The notes beneath the pieces were generated by a model that saw only the letters and a program-made list of their open reading frames with translations, was not told where the DNA came from and made no database searches. Below, piece by piece: positions 52,682 to 60,933 of a DNA stretch of 64,000 nt. This stretch comes from JAKPPT01 sp964630305 (GTDB lineage Bacteria; Spirochaetota; Spirochaetia; Treponematales; UBA12059): the NCBI GenBank assembly GCA_964630305.1, contig CAZVTR010000002.1, positions 1-64,000 on the forward strand, in the 5' to 3' direction. Position 1 is the first letter of the stretch; each line of letters starts with the position of its first letter. The position numbers and the translations under genes were made by a program.

Positions 52682-53110
52682 ATGAACCAAATAGTAGAAA
52701 TAATTATTTATGCCGTTTTAGGAGCTGTTTTTTTAAGCCTTTTTTACTTTCTGCTTATCAATCCCATATTGAGAAAAAAAGAATATAAATATTCAAAGTT
52801 TCATAAAGATCAGCATGGAATACGCCATAAAAAACAAGGAGACAAACTGCGCACTTGCCCTGTCTGCCGTGAACCGCTTGAAACAGGAATGCGCATCCAT
52901 TCTAAACTGGTGAAGCCTTCAAACAAGGAAAGCTACATGCACATCTATGGCTGTCCTTACTGCTGGCCAGAAAACACTGAGCACCAGCGTGTCTGTCCCG
53001 TATGTCATAAAACTGTCCCTAAAGGCGGGTTCCTCGTTGCCCGCTACTATGAAAAACTGAGCACTAAACATGTTCATGTAATTGGTTGTTCTGGCTGCCG
53101 GAGAGCATGA
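52682..53110 (+). CDS. Membrane-anchored zinc-ribbon protein
   Basis: 142 residues: an N-terminal transmembrane helix (about 5-28) and four Cys pairs (CPVC, CPYC, CPVC, CSGC), probably two zinc ribbons on the cytoplasmic side. Function unknown. TATTAT (52670-52675) lies 6 nt before the ATG and there is no ribosome site. The stop overlaps the next start (ATGA), so it is coupled to pgl. Confidence 0.75.
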   Translation: MNQIVEIIIYAVLGAVFLSLFYFLLINPILRKKEYKYSKFHKDQHGIRHKKQGDKLRTCPVCREPLETGMRIHSKLVKPSNKESYMHIYGCPYCWPENTEHQRVCPVCHKTVPKGGFLVARYYEKLSTKHVHVIGCSGCRRA

Positions 53111-53937
53111 GCGTGCTTCGCTATCATGAATTCAATTCTTTTACCGACTGGGTTAAGGAAAGTGCGCAATATATTTATAACAGTATAAAAGCCGCATATT
53201 CAGCACACAACCAACCCATTGTGTGCCTTGCTGGCGGAAATACACCTGTCCCAGTTTACTATGAGCTTTGCAGCTATCTTTGCAAAGCTCTCGGAAACCA
53301 TCCAGAGGCATCAGCATCATCTGCCTCCGAAACATTACTTGCATCACAAAAACCTCTGATCATTATTCCTGGTGATGAACGAATAACTCCTGATATTCCG
53401 CACTCATTGAGCAATCGAAATGAAACCATGCTCAGAAAAGCATTCCTAGCATTGCTCACTTCTGATCAAGCTCAACTTGTTTCATGGTATACGGGGCATA
53501 TAGGCTGTAATGGTCTTATATCAGGCTCAGACGATACCAATCTTGAATTTATTAACACAAATCGAGACAGTTCACAGCTCTGCAAATCCATGAATGACTA
53601 TATCAATAAATTAAAGCAGCTTCGTTCTCCGATCTTTGATTGTGTTGTGCTTGGTGTAGGCTCAGATGGCCATATAGCCGGCATTTTTAATACGCATGCA
53701 TTAGCTTTACATGAACAAACATTAGCTGCTGCACCATTCACTGCTCCAGCAGAACCTCGGCAGAGGGTAAGTTTGCTGCCCCACATTCTGCGAGATAGTG
53801 TGTCCACACTGATTCTCATGCACAAACATGGGAAAGAAGATGTTATTAGGACCATTCTAGAAGGGACACACTACCTCATTAATGAGTCAATCTGCCAGAA
53901 TGCAGAACTTTACTGTTATACTGGGACTCCACTATAA
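53107..53937 (+). CDS. pgl: 6-phosphogluconolactonase
   Basis: 276 residues from ATG 53107. It hydrolyses 6-phosphogluconolactone in the oxidative pentose phosphate pathway. Motifs are LAGGNTPVPVY, PGDERITPD and GVGSDGHIAGIF. Small GlcN6P deaminases share the fold, but length and GDER favour the lactonase. It overlaps the zinc-ribbon gene by 4 nt. A minus-strand terminator follows downstream. Confidence 0.85.
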   Translation: MSVLRYHEFNSFTDWVKESAQYIYNSIKAAYSAHNQPIVCLAGGNTPVPVYYELCSYLCKALGNHPEASASSASETLLASQKPLIIIPGDERITPDIPHSLSNRNETMLRKAFLALLTSDQAQLVSWYTGHIGCNGLISGSDDTNLEFINTNRDSSQLCKSMNDYINKLKQLRSPIFDCVVLGVGSDGHIAGIFNTHALALHEQTLAAAPFTAPAEPRQRVSLLPHILRDSVSTLILMHKHGKEDVIRTILEGTHYLINESICQNAELYCYTGTPL

Positions 53938-53974
53938 AACCAATTGACACTACTAGGACATAGCATTCCTGCAC

Positions 53975-54019
53975 GAAAAAAAAGAAAGGGGATGTCCATG
54001 GAGTTTAGGACATCCCCTT
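53975..54019 (-). terminator. Terminator of the RecA-fold ATPase gene
   Basis: On the minus strand a perfect 12-bp stem AAGGGGATGTCC/GGACATCCCCTT with a 10-nt loop, followed by TTTCTTTTTTTTC. It lies about 35 nt after the stop at 54055. Confidence 0.9.
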
Positions 54020-54054
54020 CCAAAATTAAGGAGGTTTTTATGAAAAAACGTCGC

Positions 54055-54911
54055 TTATTCGTCAGCAATGAGCAGTGTTCGAACATCAAGCTTAATGTGT
54101 AAATCAGTTGGATTAAGCCTTTCGTGGTCCTTTACAACAATGAAATGTATATGATCGGGTTTTGGCTCTAATACGATGAGCACTGCGATATCATCGATAA
54201 AATCCCTGAGCATGATGGGAAAATTATTTTTATCATATAAGGGTTCTTCACNNNNNNNNNNNNNNNNNNNNNNNNNNNNNNNNNNNNNNNNNNNNNNNNN
54301 NNNNNNNNNNNNNNNNNNNNNNNNNNNNNNNNNNNNNNNNNNNNNNNNNNNATAAAATCCCTGAGCATGATGGGAAAATTATTTTTATCATATAAGGGTT
54401 CTTCACCCTCAAGCGTACAGGAATACCATATTTCAAGGGCATGTTTTTTTGCAAACTCAGACATTTTCTTGAGATCTGAGGGGTTGGCTCGAGCAAAATC
54501 GTACCCGTCGATTATTACTGCAGAAGCTTTAATATCTGCGTTAATAAGACCTTCGAGCGAAGATAAAATCTGATCAACCTTGAGGGATGTCTGATTAAGG
54601 TTGAGAATAACCCTGTTGCGTATCGCTTCATCATGCACATCTTTATAGTGATCAAGGTTTTTTCGTTTTGCTACTTCTGCGAAAATGTTATCATACCAAG
54701 CGTGGACGTAACTCGTGTGCGTAGTAAATGAAACATGAATTACCTTTTCGTTCTTCATGAGTTTATCGAGCGCAATCTGAACAAGCACACTCGTTTTACC
54801 AATACCTTTTTTACTGGCAATGATGCCTATATTTCCTGCCTTTAGCCCACCAGCTATACCCTTTTCCAGAATTCTAACCGGACTCCGTGCTATTAGCTCC
54901 TCTTTAATCAT
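54055..54911 (-). CDS. RecA/DnaB-fold ATPase (spans a false assembly gap)
   Basis: Start ATG 54911 with AGGAG upstream. Walker A ASKKGIGKTSV and Walker B AVIIDGYDF identify a RecA-like ATPase core, probably single-domain. The frame breaks off in the 100-N gap, but the 55 nt before the gap (54197-54251) equal the 55 nt after it (54352-54406). Merging them gives one frame that continues past LRDFIDDIAVLIVLEPKPD to a stop at 54055. The corrected protein is about 233 residues. It may be a DNA-transaction or KaiC-like regulatory ATPase; partners are unknown. EF-G lies 74 nt upstream. Confidence 0.8.
54252..54351. other. 100-N scaffold gap, probably artefactual
   Basis: The 55 nt on the left (54197-54251) and on the right (54352-54406) are identical, so contig ends overlap and the Ns do not represent missing sequence. 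Confidence 0.92.
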
Positions 54912-54984
54912 GGAAACTCCTTCTAACAAGTCTTCAGTTTTAATAGTAAAACCATACCAGCCATTTGGCAATAATGAAAATACA

Positions 54985-57075
54985 TTATTTAGCCTGTTGG
55001 TCTTTTTTCTTTTCCTGGAAATCCTTTATGAGCTGTTCCGATACATTGCTGGGCACTTTAGCATACTTAAGGAATTCCATAGAGAACTCAGCCTTACCCT
55101 GCGTGAGAGAACGCAGTACTGTCGAATAACCAAACATTTCCGAAAGAGGAACTTCAGCTTCAACGCGGCAGAAAGCATCTTCCTCGGTGCTGGCAACAAT
55201 AATACCTCGCCGCTGGTTGATACTTCCAAAAATATTTCCCTGGAACTCTGTCGGTCCCTCGACAACAACCTTCATGATTGGCTCAAGAATTATCGGTTTT
55301 GCTTTTGGATATGCTTCCCTAAAAGCGCCAATTGCTGCAAGCTGGAATGCTATATCGGAGGAGTCAACCGGGTGGCTCTGTCCATCATTTATGGTTACGC
55401 GAACATTGACAATCGGGAAGCCGATTAGCGTTCCTTTTTTAATTGCTTCCTGGAAGCCCTTGTCACAGCTTGGAATAAACTCATTAGGAATAGCTCCGCC
55501 CTTAATTGAATCCACAAATTCGTAAATTTTTTCTTCACAAGGCTCAATAAAGCCAGCAACGCGTCCATACTGACCAGAACCGCCAGTCTGCTTTTTATGA
55601 GTATAGTTAAACTCTGCACGCTGAGAAATAGTTTCGCGATATGCCACCTGCGGCATACCTGTTTCTACTTCACACTTATACTCACGTTTCATACGCTCGA
55701 TGTACACATCAAGGTGAAGCTCACCCATACCCTGAATAATGGTCTGGTTCGATTCAGGATCCACAAAGGTTCTGAATGTAGGATCTTCTTTTGTAAAACG
55801 ATTGAGCGCTTTTGAAAGCTGATCTGCGCTCTTTTTATCTTTTGGGTTAATAGCAAGTGAGATAACAGGATCGGGTACAAACATGCTGGTCATTGCATAG
55901 TTAACGCTCGGATCGCAGAATGTATCGCCCGAAGCACATTCAATACCAAAGAGTGCAACGATGTCTCCCGGATATCCTTCTGAAATATCTTCCATTGAAG
56001 AAGCATGCATACGCACGAGACGGCCAATCTTAAAGCGTTTTCTAGCTCGGGTATTTAATAGTTCGTCACCCTTCTTGATACCACCTTGATAGATACGAAT
56101 ATAGGTTAGCTGACCATACTGACCATCTTCCAGTTTAAATGCAAGCGCTACTGTCGGTTTATCACCGGAAGCAACAAGCTTAACCGGTTGTTCGTTATCA
56201 TCAAGGTTGAGCGCAACATTTTCCCGATCATTCGGCGCTGGAAGATATTGGGTAACGCCATCGAGGAGCAATTGCACACCTTTGTTCTTATAAGCAGAGC
56301 CAACAAAAATAGGAGCAAACTTAAGCTGGATTGTCCCTGTTCGAATTGCAGCGCGTATCATCTCCGGGGTTACAGTACCCTCAAGGTATGCTTCTGCCAG
56401 TTCATCAGAGAACATTGACGCAGTATCAACAAGTTCTTCGTGATATTTTTTTGCATCATCAAGAAGATGAGCAGGAATTTCGGCATAACGGAGCTCTTCA
56501 CCGCCAGGGCCGTCAAAGTACACTGCTTTCATGTCAACAAGATCGATAATGCCTTCAAGTTTATCTTCAAGGCCAATCGGCAGCGTTACAAACGCTGCAT
56601 TAAGGCCAAGCTTTTCAGTAATCTGTGATTTAACTTTATAAGGATTTGCTCCTGTCCGGTCACATTTATTGATAAAGATAAGACGAGGCACATTGTACCG
56701 CTTGAGCTGTCTGTCGACAGTTAATGTCTGTGACTGCACACCGCCAACGGAGCACAACACTAAAATTGCACCGTCAAGCACACGCAAAGCACGCTCGACT
56801 TCAATAGTAAAATCGACGTGACCTGGAGTATCGATGAGGTTTATAGTGTAATCTTTCCATTGTACGTTTGTTGCAGCTGATTGGATGGTAATACCGCGTT
56901 CCCGCTCGAGATCCATGGAGTCCATCGTTGCGCCAACGCCATCTTTACCCTTAACTTCATGAATCGCATGTATTTTGCGGCAATAAAAAAGAATGCGCTC
57001 AGAAAGCGTAGTTTTTCCCGAGTCGATATGAGCGCTAATACCTATGTTCCGCATTTTACTGATATCAAATGCCAT
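54985..57075 (-). CDS. fusA: Elongation factor G, spdEFG1/mitochondrial-like type
   Basis: 696 residues. GTPase motifs are AHIDSGKTT (15-23), RGITIQSAAT, DTPGHVDF and NKCD. The sequence after G1, with VKGKDGVGATMDSM, is shared with mitochondrial EFG1 and the spirochaete-planctomycete-deltaproteobacterial group and differs from standard bacterial EF-G (TMDWMEQEQERGITI). By family knowledge the spdEFG1 form does translocation and a second EF-G does recycling. A weak GAGGA site precedes the ATG. Confidence 0.95.
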   Translation of the reverse strand: MAFDISKMRNIGISAHIDSGKTTLSERILFYCRKIHAIHEVKGKDGVGATMDSMDLERERGITIQSAATNVQWKDYTINLIDTPGHVDFTIEVERALRVLDGAILVLCSVGGVQSQTLTVDRQLKRYNVPRLIFINKCDRTGANPYKVKSQITEKLGLNAAFVTLPIGLEDKLEGIIDLVDMKAVYFDGPGGEELRYAEIPAHLLDDAKKYHEELVDTASMFSDELAEAYLEGTVTPEMIRAAIRTGTIQLKFAPIFVGSAYKNKGVQLLLDGVTQYLPAPNDRENVALNLDDNEQPVKLVASGDKPTVALAFKLEDGQYGQLTYIRIYQGGIKKGDELLNTRARKRFKIGRLVRMHASSMEDISEGYPGDIVALFGIECASGDTFCDPSVNYAMTSMFVPDPVISLAINPKDKKSADQLSKALNRFTKEDPTFRTFVDPESNQTIIQGMGELHLDVYIERMKREYKCEVETGMPQVAYRETISQRAEFNYTHKKQTGGSGQYGRVAGFIEPCEEKIYEFVDSIKGGAIPNEFIPSCDKGFQEAIKKGTLIGFPIVNVRVTINDGQSHPVDSSDIAFQLAAIGAFREAYPKAKPIILEPIMKVVVEGPTEFQGNIFGSINQRRGIIVASTEEDAFCRVEAEVPLSEMFGYSTVLRSLTQGKAEFSMEFLKYAKVPSNVSEQLIKDFQEKKKDQQAK

Positions 57076-57410
57076 TGTCTTTGTTCATCCTCAATCTTCA
57101 AATATTATAGGCATTACATGCCTGTATTGTAGGGGTACAATATAGTATTTTTTTCTAAAATATTCAAGTATATGGCAATATTTTCTGATTAATTTAATAC
57201 AAGTTTAATGTTTTCAATAGAGTATGTCACCTCTGAACATAGTGCTCAACGCACTCAACCCAGGTTTATCGGCTGACAGCTCATGTTTAACAAACCAAAC
57301 GTTTCATTTATCAAAACATTATTGCTAATAGTAAAATCCTTTGACGAAAAAGCTAAAAAACTATACAATTACCCTGCTAGCAACTATATAAAGACACGAA
57401 GGAGTTACCC
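57076..57410. other. 335-nt intergenic region between EF-G and tryptophanase
   Basis: It holds the divergent EF-G promoter region and, at its right end, the tnaA promoter. I looked for a TnaC-like Trp leader: the short ORFs beginning near 57175, 57210 and 57224 contain no Trp codons and lie upstream of the predicted tnaA start point. Nothing else is recognised. Confidence 0.6.
57341..57369 (+). promoter_or_regulatory. tnaA promoter
   Basis: TTGACG (57341-57346), 17 nt, TACAAT (57364-57369). The predicted start is about 35 nt before the tnaA ATG, leaving no room for a leader peptide. Confidence 0.75.
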
Positions 57411-58805
57411 ATGCAGCTGCCAATCCCCGAACCATATCGCATAAAAATGGTTGAACCTATTTACCCTTCAACACGAAAAGAGCGTGAACAGTGGATACGA
57501 GAAGCAAAATATAATCTTTTTAATCTGCGATCTGAACAGGTTATCATTGATCTCTTAACTGACTCTGGCACCGGCGCTATGTCCAGTGCTCAATGGGCAG
57601 AAATCATGCTTGGTGATGAAAGCTATGCAGGAGCAAGTTCTTATTACAAGCTCAAACAAACGATAAAAGACATATTCGGATTTGACTATTTTTTACCCAC
57701 CCATCAGGGACGAGCCGCAGAAAATGTGCTTTTTAGTACATTGATTGGTGTCGGGAACGCAGGTACCGGGAAAGTGGTGCCAGGCAACAGTCACTTTGAT
57801 ACGACCAAGGGACACATCGAATTCCGCGGAGCTCATGCTATTGACTGCACAATCAAAGAGGCATTTGACACACAGGTTGAGCATCCGTTTAAAGGAAATG
57901 TCGATCTAGAAAAATTAGAGCATGTTTTCAAAACATATCCGAGAGAGCAAATACCTGTATGCATGCTTACTATTACATGTAACAGCTCCGGCGGACAGCC
58001 CGTCAGCATGGAGAACGTAAAAGCAGTTTCCAGTCTCTGCAAAAAGTATAAAATACCGCTCTACATTGATTCCGCTCGTTTTGCTGAAAATGCATATTTT
58101 ATAAAAATTCGCGAACCAGGGTATCAAAATAAAACAATCCAGGAAATCGTCAGAGAACTCTATAGCTATGCAGACGGCATGACCATGTCAAGCAAAAAGG
58201 ATGGTATCGTTAACATTGGCGGCTTTATTGGTTTCCGCGATGAAGAAACCTTTAAAAAAGCAAGCACCTTTAACATAATGTTTGAAGGTTTTAATACGTA
58301 TGGCGGTATGGCGGGAAGAGATATGGGAGCGCTCTCAGTTGGACTCCGCGAAGCCACTCAATTTGAATACCTGGAATCCCGAATCAATCAGGTTGCCTAT
58401 TTAGGGAAAAAGTTAACCGATGCCGGTATTGCCGTTCAGCGGCCATTTGGAGGCCATGCAATCTTTGTCGATGCAAAACGATTTCTTCCCAATGTTCCTA
58501 AAGAAGAATTTATTGCTCAGACGCTCGGTATTGAACTCTACAAAGAAGGCGGTATTCGCGGTGTAGAAATTGGCACGCTGCTTGCCGATCGCGATCCGGA
58601 AACCAGACAGGAGCGCTACCCTGCACTGGAACTTTTGCGGCTTGCTATTCCGCGGCGTACCTATACCAATGCGCATATGGATTATGTGGCTGCCGCGCTT
58701 ATCAATCTAAAAGAACGCAGTGCTGATATTACACACGGTTACCGTATTACCCGCGAAGCACCAATTATGCGGCATTTTACCGTTGAGCTAAAACCCGTAC
58801 AGTGA
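57411..58805 (+). CDS. tnaA: Tryptophanase
   Basis: 464 residues, PLP beta-eliminating lyase forming indole, pyruvate and ammonia from Trp. PLP-Lys lies in SSKKDGIVNIGG (K263 by homology). Tryptophanase rather than tyrosine phenol-lyase is favoured by His455 in RHFTVEL (Phe in TPL) and by the VEIGTLLADRD segment, where TPL has the substrate-binding Arg. AAGGAG lies before the ATG. It is monocistronic with its own promoter. Confidence 0.9.
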   Translation: MQLPIPEPYRIKMVEPIYPSTRKEREQWIREAKYNLFNLRSEQVIIDLLTDSGTGAMSSAQWAEIMLGDESYAGASSYYKLKQTIKDIFGFDYFLPTHQGRAAENVLFSTLIGVGNAGTGKVVPGNSHFDTTKGHIEFRGAHAIDCTIKEAFDTQVEHPFKGNVDLEKLEHVFKTYPREQIPVCMLTITCNSSGGQPVSMENVKAVSSLCKKYKIPLYIDSARFAENAYFIKIREPGYQNKTIQEIVRELYSYADGMTMSSKKDGIVNIGGFIGFRDEETFKKASTFNIMFEGFNTYGGMAGRDMGALSVGLREATQFEYLESRINQVAYLGKKLTDAGIAVQRPFGGHAIFVDAKRFLPNVPKEEFIAQTLGIELYKEGGIRGVEIGTLLADRDPETRQERYPALELLRLAIPRRTYTNAHMDYVAAALINLKERSADITHGYRITREAPIMRHFTVELKPVQ

Positions 58806-58887
58806 CAACACTCCAAGCAGTAAATGCTATAAATTAGCAACTTTGGCTTTTTATAAAAAGACCGCAACGTGTTGTACTAAGCTGTAT

Positions 58888-60042
58888 TTATGGCTGAATG
58901 TCACACATAATTCGGTTACGGCCAGCTTCTTTTGCTTTATAGAGAAGCTGGTCTGCCTTGTGGATTAGCATCTCCAGATTCTGTGTATCATCCAAGCAGT
59001 GCCAGTCTAATGCTTCAATTGAAGCAACCCCTATTGATACAGTTACATACGGCAACACTGGAGAGTTTCGATTCGGGATTTCCAGTGCTTTAACGGCTTC
59101 CTGTATTCGTTGCGCAACGGTGAGCGCACCGCTTGCTTTTGTATTACCAAGGAACAGAATAAATTCTTCGCCGCCATATCGTGCAGCTATATCGCCAGGT
59201 CGCCTTGCTGATAAATTTATCACCTCTGACACTTTAATGATAACCTCATCACCCGCAGGGTGGCCATAGGTATCGTTAAAAATTTTAAAATGATCAATAT
59301 CGATCATAAGAATAGAACCAGACAGGCAGTTGCGCATTGCATCAGCCCATTCCCGCTGAGCTAATTCAGTGAACCCCCTGCGGTTATAAAGTCCAGTGAG
59401 AGCATCTTTAATTGCCAATTCTGAAAGCTCCCTGAGTTTTAATTCCTTTTCTGAAACATCAGTGAGCGCAGCTACCATACCGCTGCATTGCTGACCGTCT
59501 TTCTCATACGGTGAACACTGCATTGCCATAATCACCGGTTCGTGGCCCGGAATAAGCATTTTGGCTTCTACAACAAAAGAATCGGATTTTTTTTCTTTAT
59601 GGAAGCTAAATTGCTCTTTTACTATTTCGATATTTTCTTTTTCAATCAAGTCAAACACACTTAAACCTACAAGAGAATCCTTTGTTTCGTCAGAAAAAAG
59701 CCGATAAAAAGCACGATTGTAACCAGCAATAAACAAATTGCAGTCTGTATAAAACACCGGCGCACTCAATGTGTTAATAAGCTGGTACACAAAATCACGT
59801 TCTTCTTTAGCCTGCTGCAATGCTTGTTTTAACGGGGTAATGTATGTTGACGCGCCAATTATTCTTACAACCTTTCCTTCATGATTTTTTATGGGAGTGA
59901 GCCTCGTAACCCAATCGGTCATTTTTCCTTCAAACGGAAGTGACTCTTCATATTCAATTGTCTTTCCCGCTAAAACACAATTAACATAATTTCTCTCTAC
60001 CTGTACCGCTATTTCTTCTGGAACAAACTCATGTGCGGTTTT
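58888..60042 (-). CDS. PAS-GGDEF diguanylate cyclase, 5' end in assembly gap
   Basis: About 384 residues are visible: the end of one PAS domain, a second PAS (FVYQLINTLSAPVFYTD...), and a GGDEF domain with the active signature RYGGEEF. Five residues upstream is an RxxD inhibitory site (RPGD), so product inhibition is likely. It makes c-di-GMP in response to a PAS-sensed signal. The N-terminus and start are missing in the 100-N gap (60043-60142), whose flanks do not overlap, so an unknown length is truly missing. Confidence 0.9.
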   Translation of the reverse strand, partial: KTAHEFVPEEIAVQVERNYVNCVLAGKTIEYEESLPFEGKMTDWVTRLTPIKNHEGKVVRIIGASTYITPLKQALQQAKEERDFVYQLINTLSAPVFYTDCNLFIAGYNRAFYRLFSDETKDSLVGLSVFDLIEKENIEIVKEQFSFHKEKKSDSFVVEAKMLIPGHEPVIMAMQCSPYEKDGQQCSGMVAALTDVSEKELKLRELSELAIKDALTGLYNRRGFTELAQREWADAMRNCLSGSILMIDIDHFKIFNDTYGHPAGDEVIIKVSEVINLSARRPGDIAARYGGEEFILFLGNTKASGALTVAQRIQEAVKALEIPNRNSPVLPYVTVSIGVASIEALDWHCLDDTQNLEMLIHKADQLLYKAKEAGRNRIMCDIQP

Positions 60043-60142
60043 NNNNNNNNNNNNNNNNNNNNNNNNNNNNNNNNNNNNNNNNNNNNNNNNNNNNNNNNNN
60101 NNNNNNNNNNNNNNNNNNNNNNNNNNNNNNNNNNNNNNNNNN
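60043..60142. other. 100-N assembly gap
   Basis: It interrupts the 5' part of the GGDEF gene. No duplicated flanks are seen, so its true size is unknown. Confidence 0.9.
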
Positions 60143-60145
60143 GAA

Positions 60146-60931
60146 TTACATATTTTTCCAGAACTTGTAGTATTTGCGTTCAACTTCCTCAAGCGGGAGG
60201 AGAGGATAAAACTTAGTATCAATATGCGACGCAAACATAAACCCGTGTCTGAGATACTTATATGAAATCCTATCTATCGGACAATCGAGCGATATACCCT
60301 TAGTGTTTTTTCCCGGCTTGCTTCGTACTTCAAAGATTGCCTCTCGGAGTCGTGCAGGATGAATTCCTGGCACAAAACTGCGTATAAAAGGATTATCCTG
60401 AAATTCTTTTAAGAAATCCTCTACGCTAAACTCAAGCTGGGTATAGAACATTTTTGGTGCACCTTTAGGCATTTTGGGGTCAGTAATAAATCGAGCGTAC
60501 TCAAGAAAGTTATATTTTGTTAATACCATCATTTTTATAGGATTGATTTCTAGAATTATGCGCATTTCATCGCCGCGGATTGATGGATCATTGTCGTTTG
60601 CGGTTAACTCAACATAATCACCAAGTGAATTAGCATAGTATAATTTCCCCAAAGCCTTAAAATCGATGTGTTCAAGTGTTCGATAACTCGAAATAAACTT
60701 TGTGGCCTTAGGACGACCATCCTCATGCGGGACAAGCTCTGCCATCGCACCATCGATATTAAAATACGGATGGCGGAAATCAGGATCAACCTCAACAAAG
60801 ATAAGCCTTCCTTCAAAATATCGTGTAGAACCCTGCGTGTAATGCTTAGCAAAATGTTCTGGATCAAGCTGGCTTGCAATGAGTGAGTGGTTTGGATGTA
60901 AAACCATGTACAAATGTTTTTCGTTACTCAT
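60146..60931 (-). CDS. Conserved hypothetical protein downstream of hppA
   Basis: 261 residues from ATG 60931, which lies 2 nt after the hppA stop in TTATAAGTATG. The long frame reaches 60946. It is soluble, mixed alpha/beta, with no motif I recognise; HPNHSLIASQLDPEHF at the N-terminus and KYLRHGFMFASHIDTKFYP at the C-terminus are the most distinctive parts. It is translationally coupled to the pyrophosphatase and stops just before the assembly gap and the GGDEF gene. Confidence 0.7.
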   Translation of the reverse strand: MSNEKHLYMVLHPNHSLIASQLDPEHFAKHYTQGSTRYFEGRLIFVEVDPDFRHPYFNIDGAMAELVPHEDGRPKATKFISSYRTLEHIDFKALGKLYYANSLGDYVELTANDNDPSIRGDEMRIILEINPIKMMVLTKYNFLEYARFITDPKMPKGAPKMFYTQLEFSVEDFLKEFQDNPFIRSFVPGIHPARLREAIFEVRSKPGKNTKGISLDCPIDRISYKYLRHGFMFASHIDTKFYPLLPLEEVERKYYKFWKNM

Positions 60932-60933
60932 AC

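Noticed and set aside
54040..54102. A plus-strand 20-codon ORF with a textbook AAGGAGG site
   Set aside because: It lies antisense to the corrected C-terminus of the RecA-fold gene and directly after that gene's terminator hairpin; there is no promoter and no sign of coding constraint, so the site may be chance.
57170..57330. A possible TnaC-like tryptophan leader before tnaA
   Set aside because: None of the short ORFs has a Trp codon, and the best tnaA promoter lies downstream of them, leaving a 35-nt leader.
58888..60234. A 448-residue GGDEF protein starting at 60234
   Set aside because: That frame runs through the 100 Ns and into the antisense of the neighbouring gene; the start is unknown.
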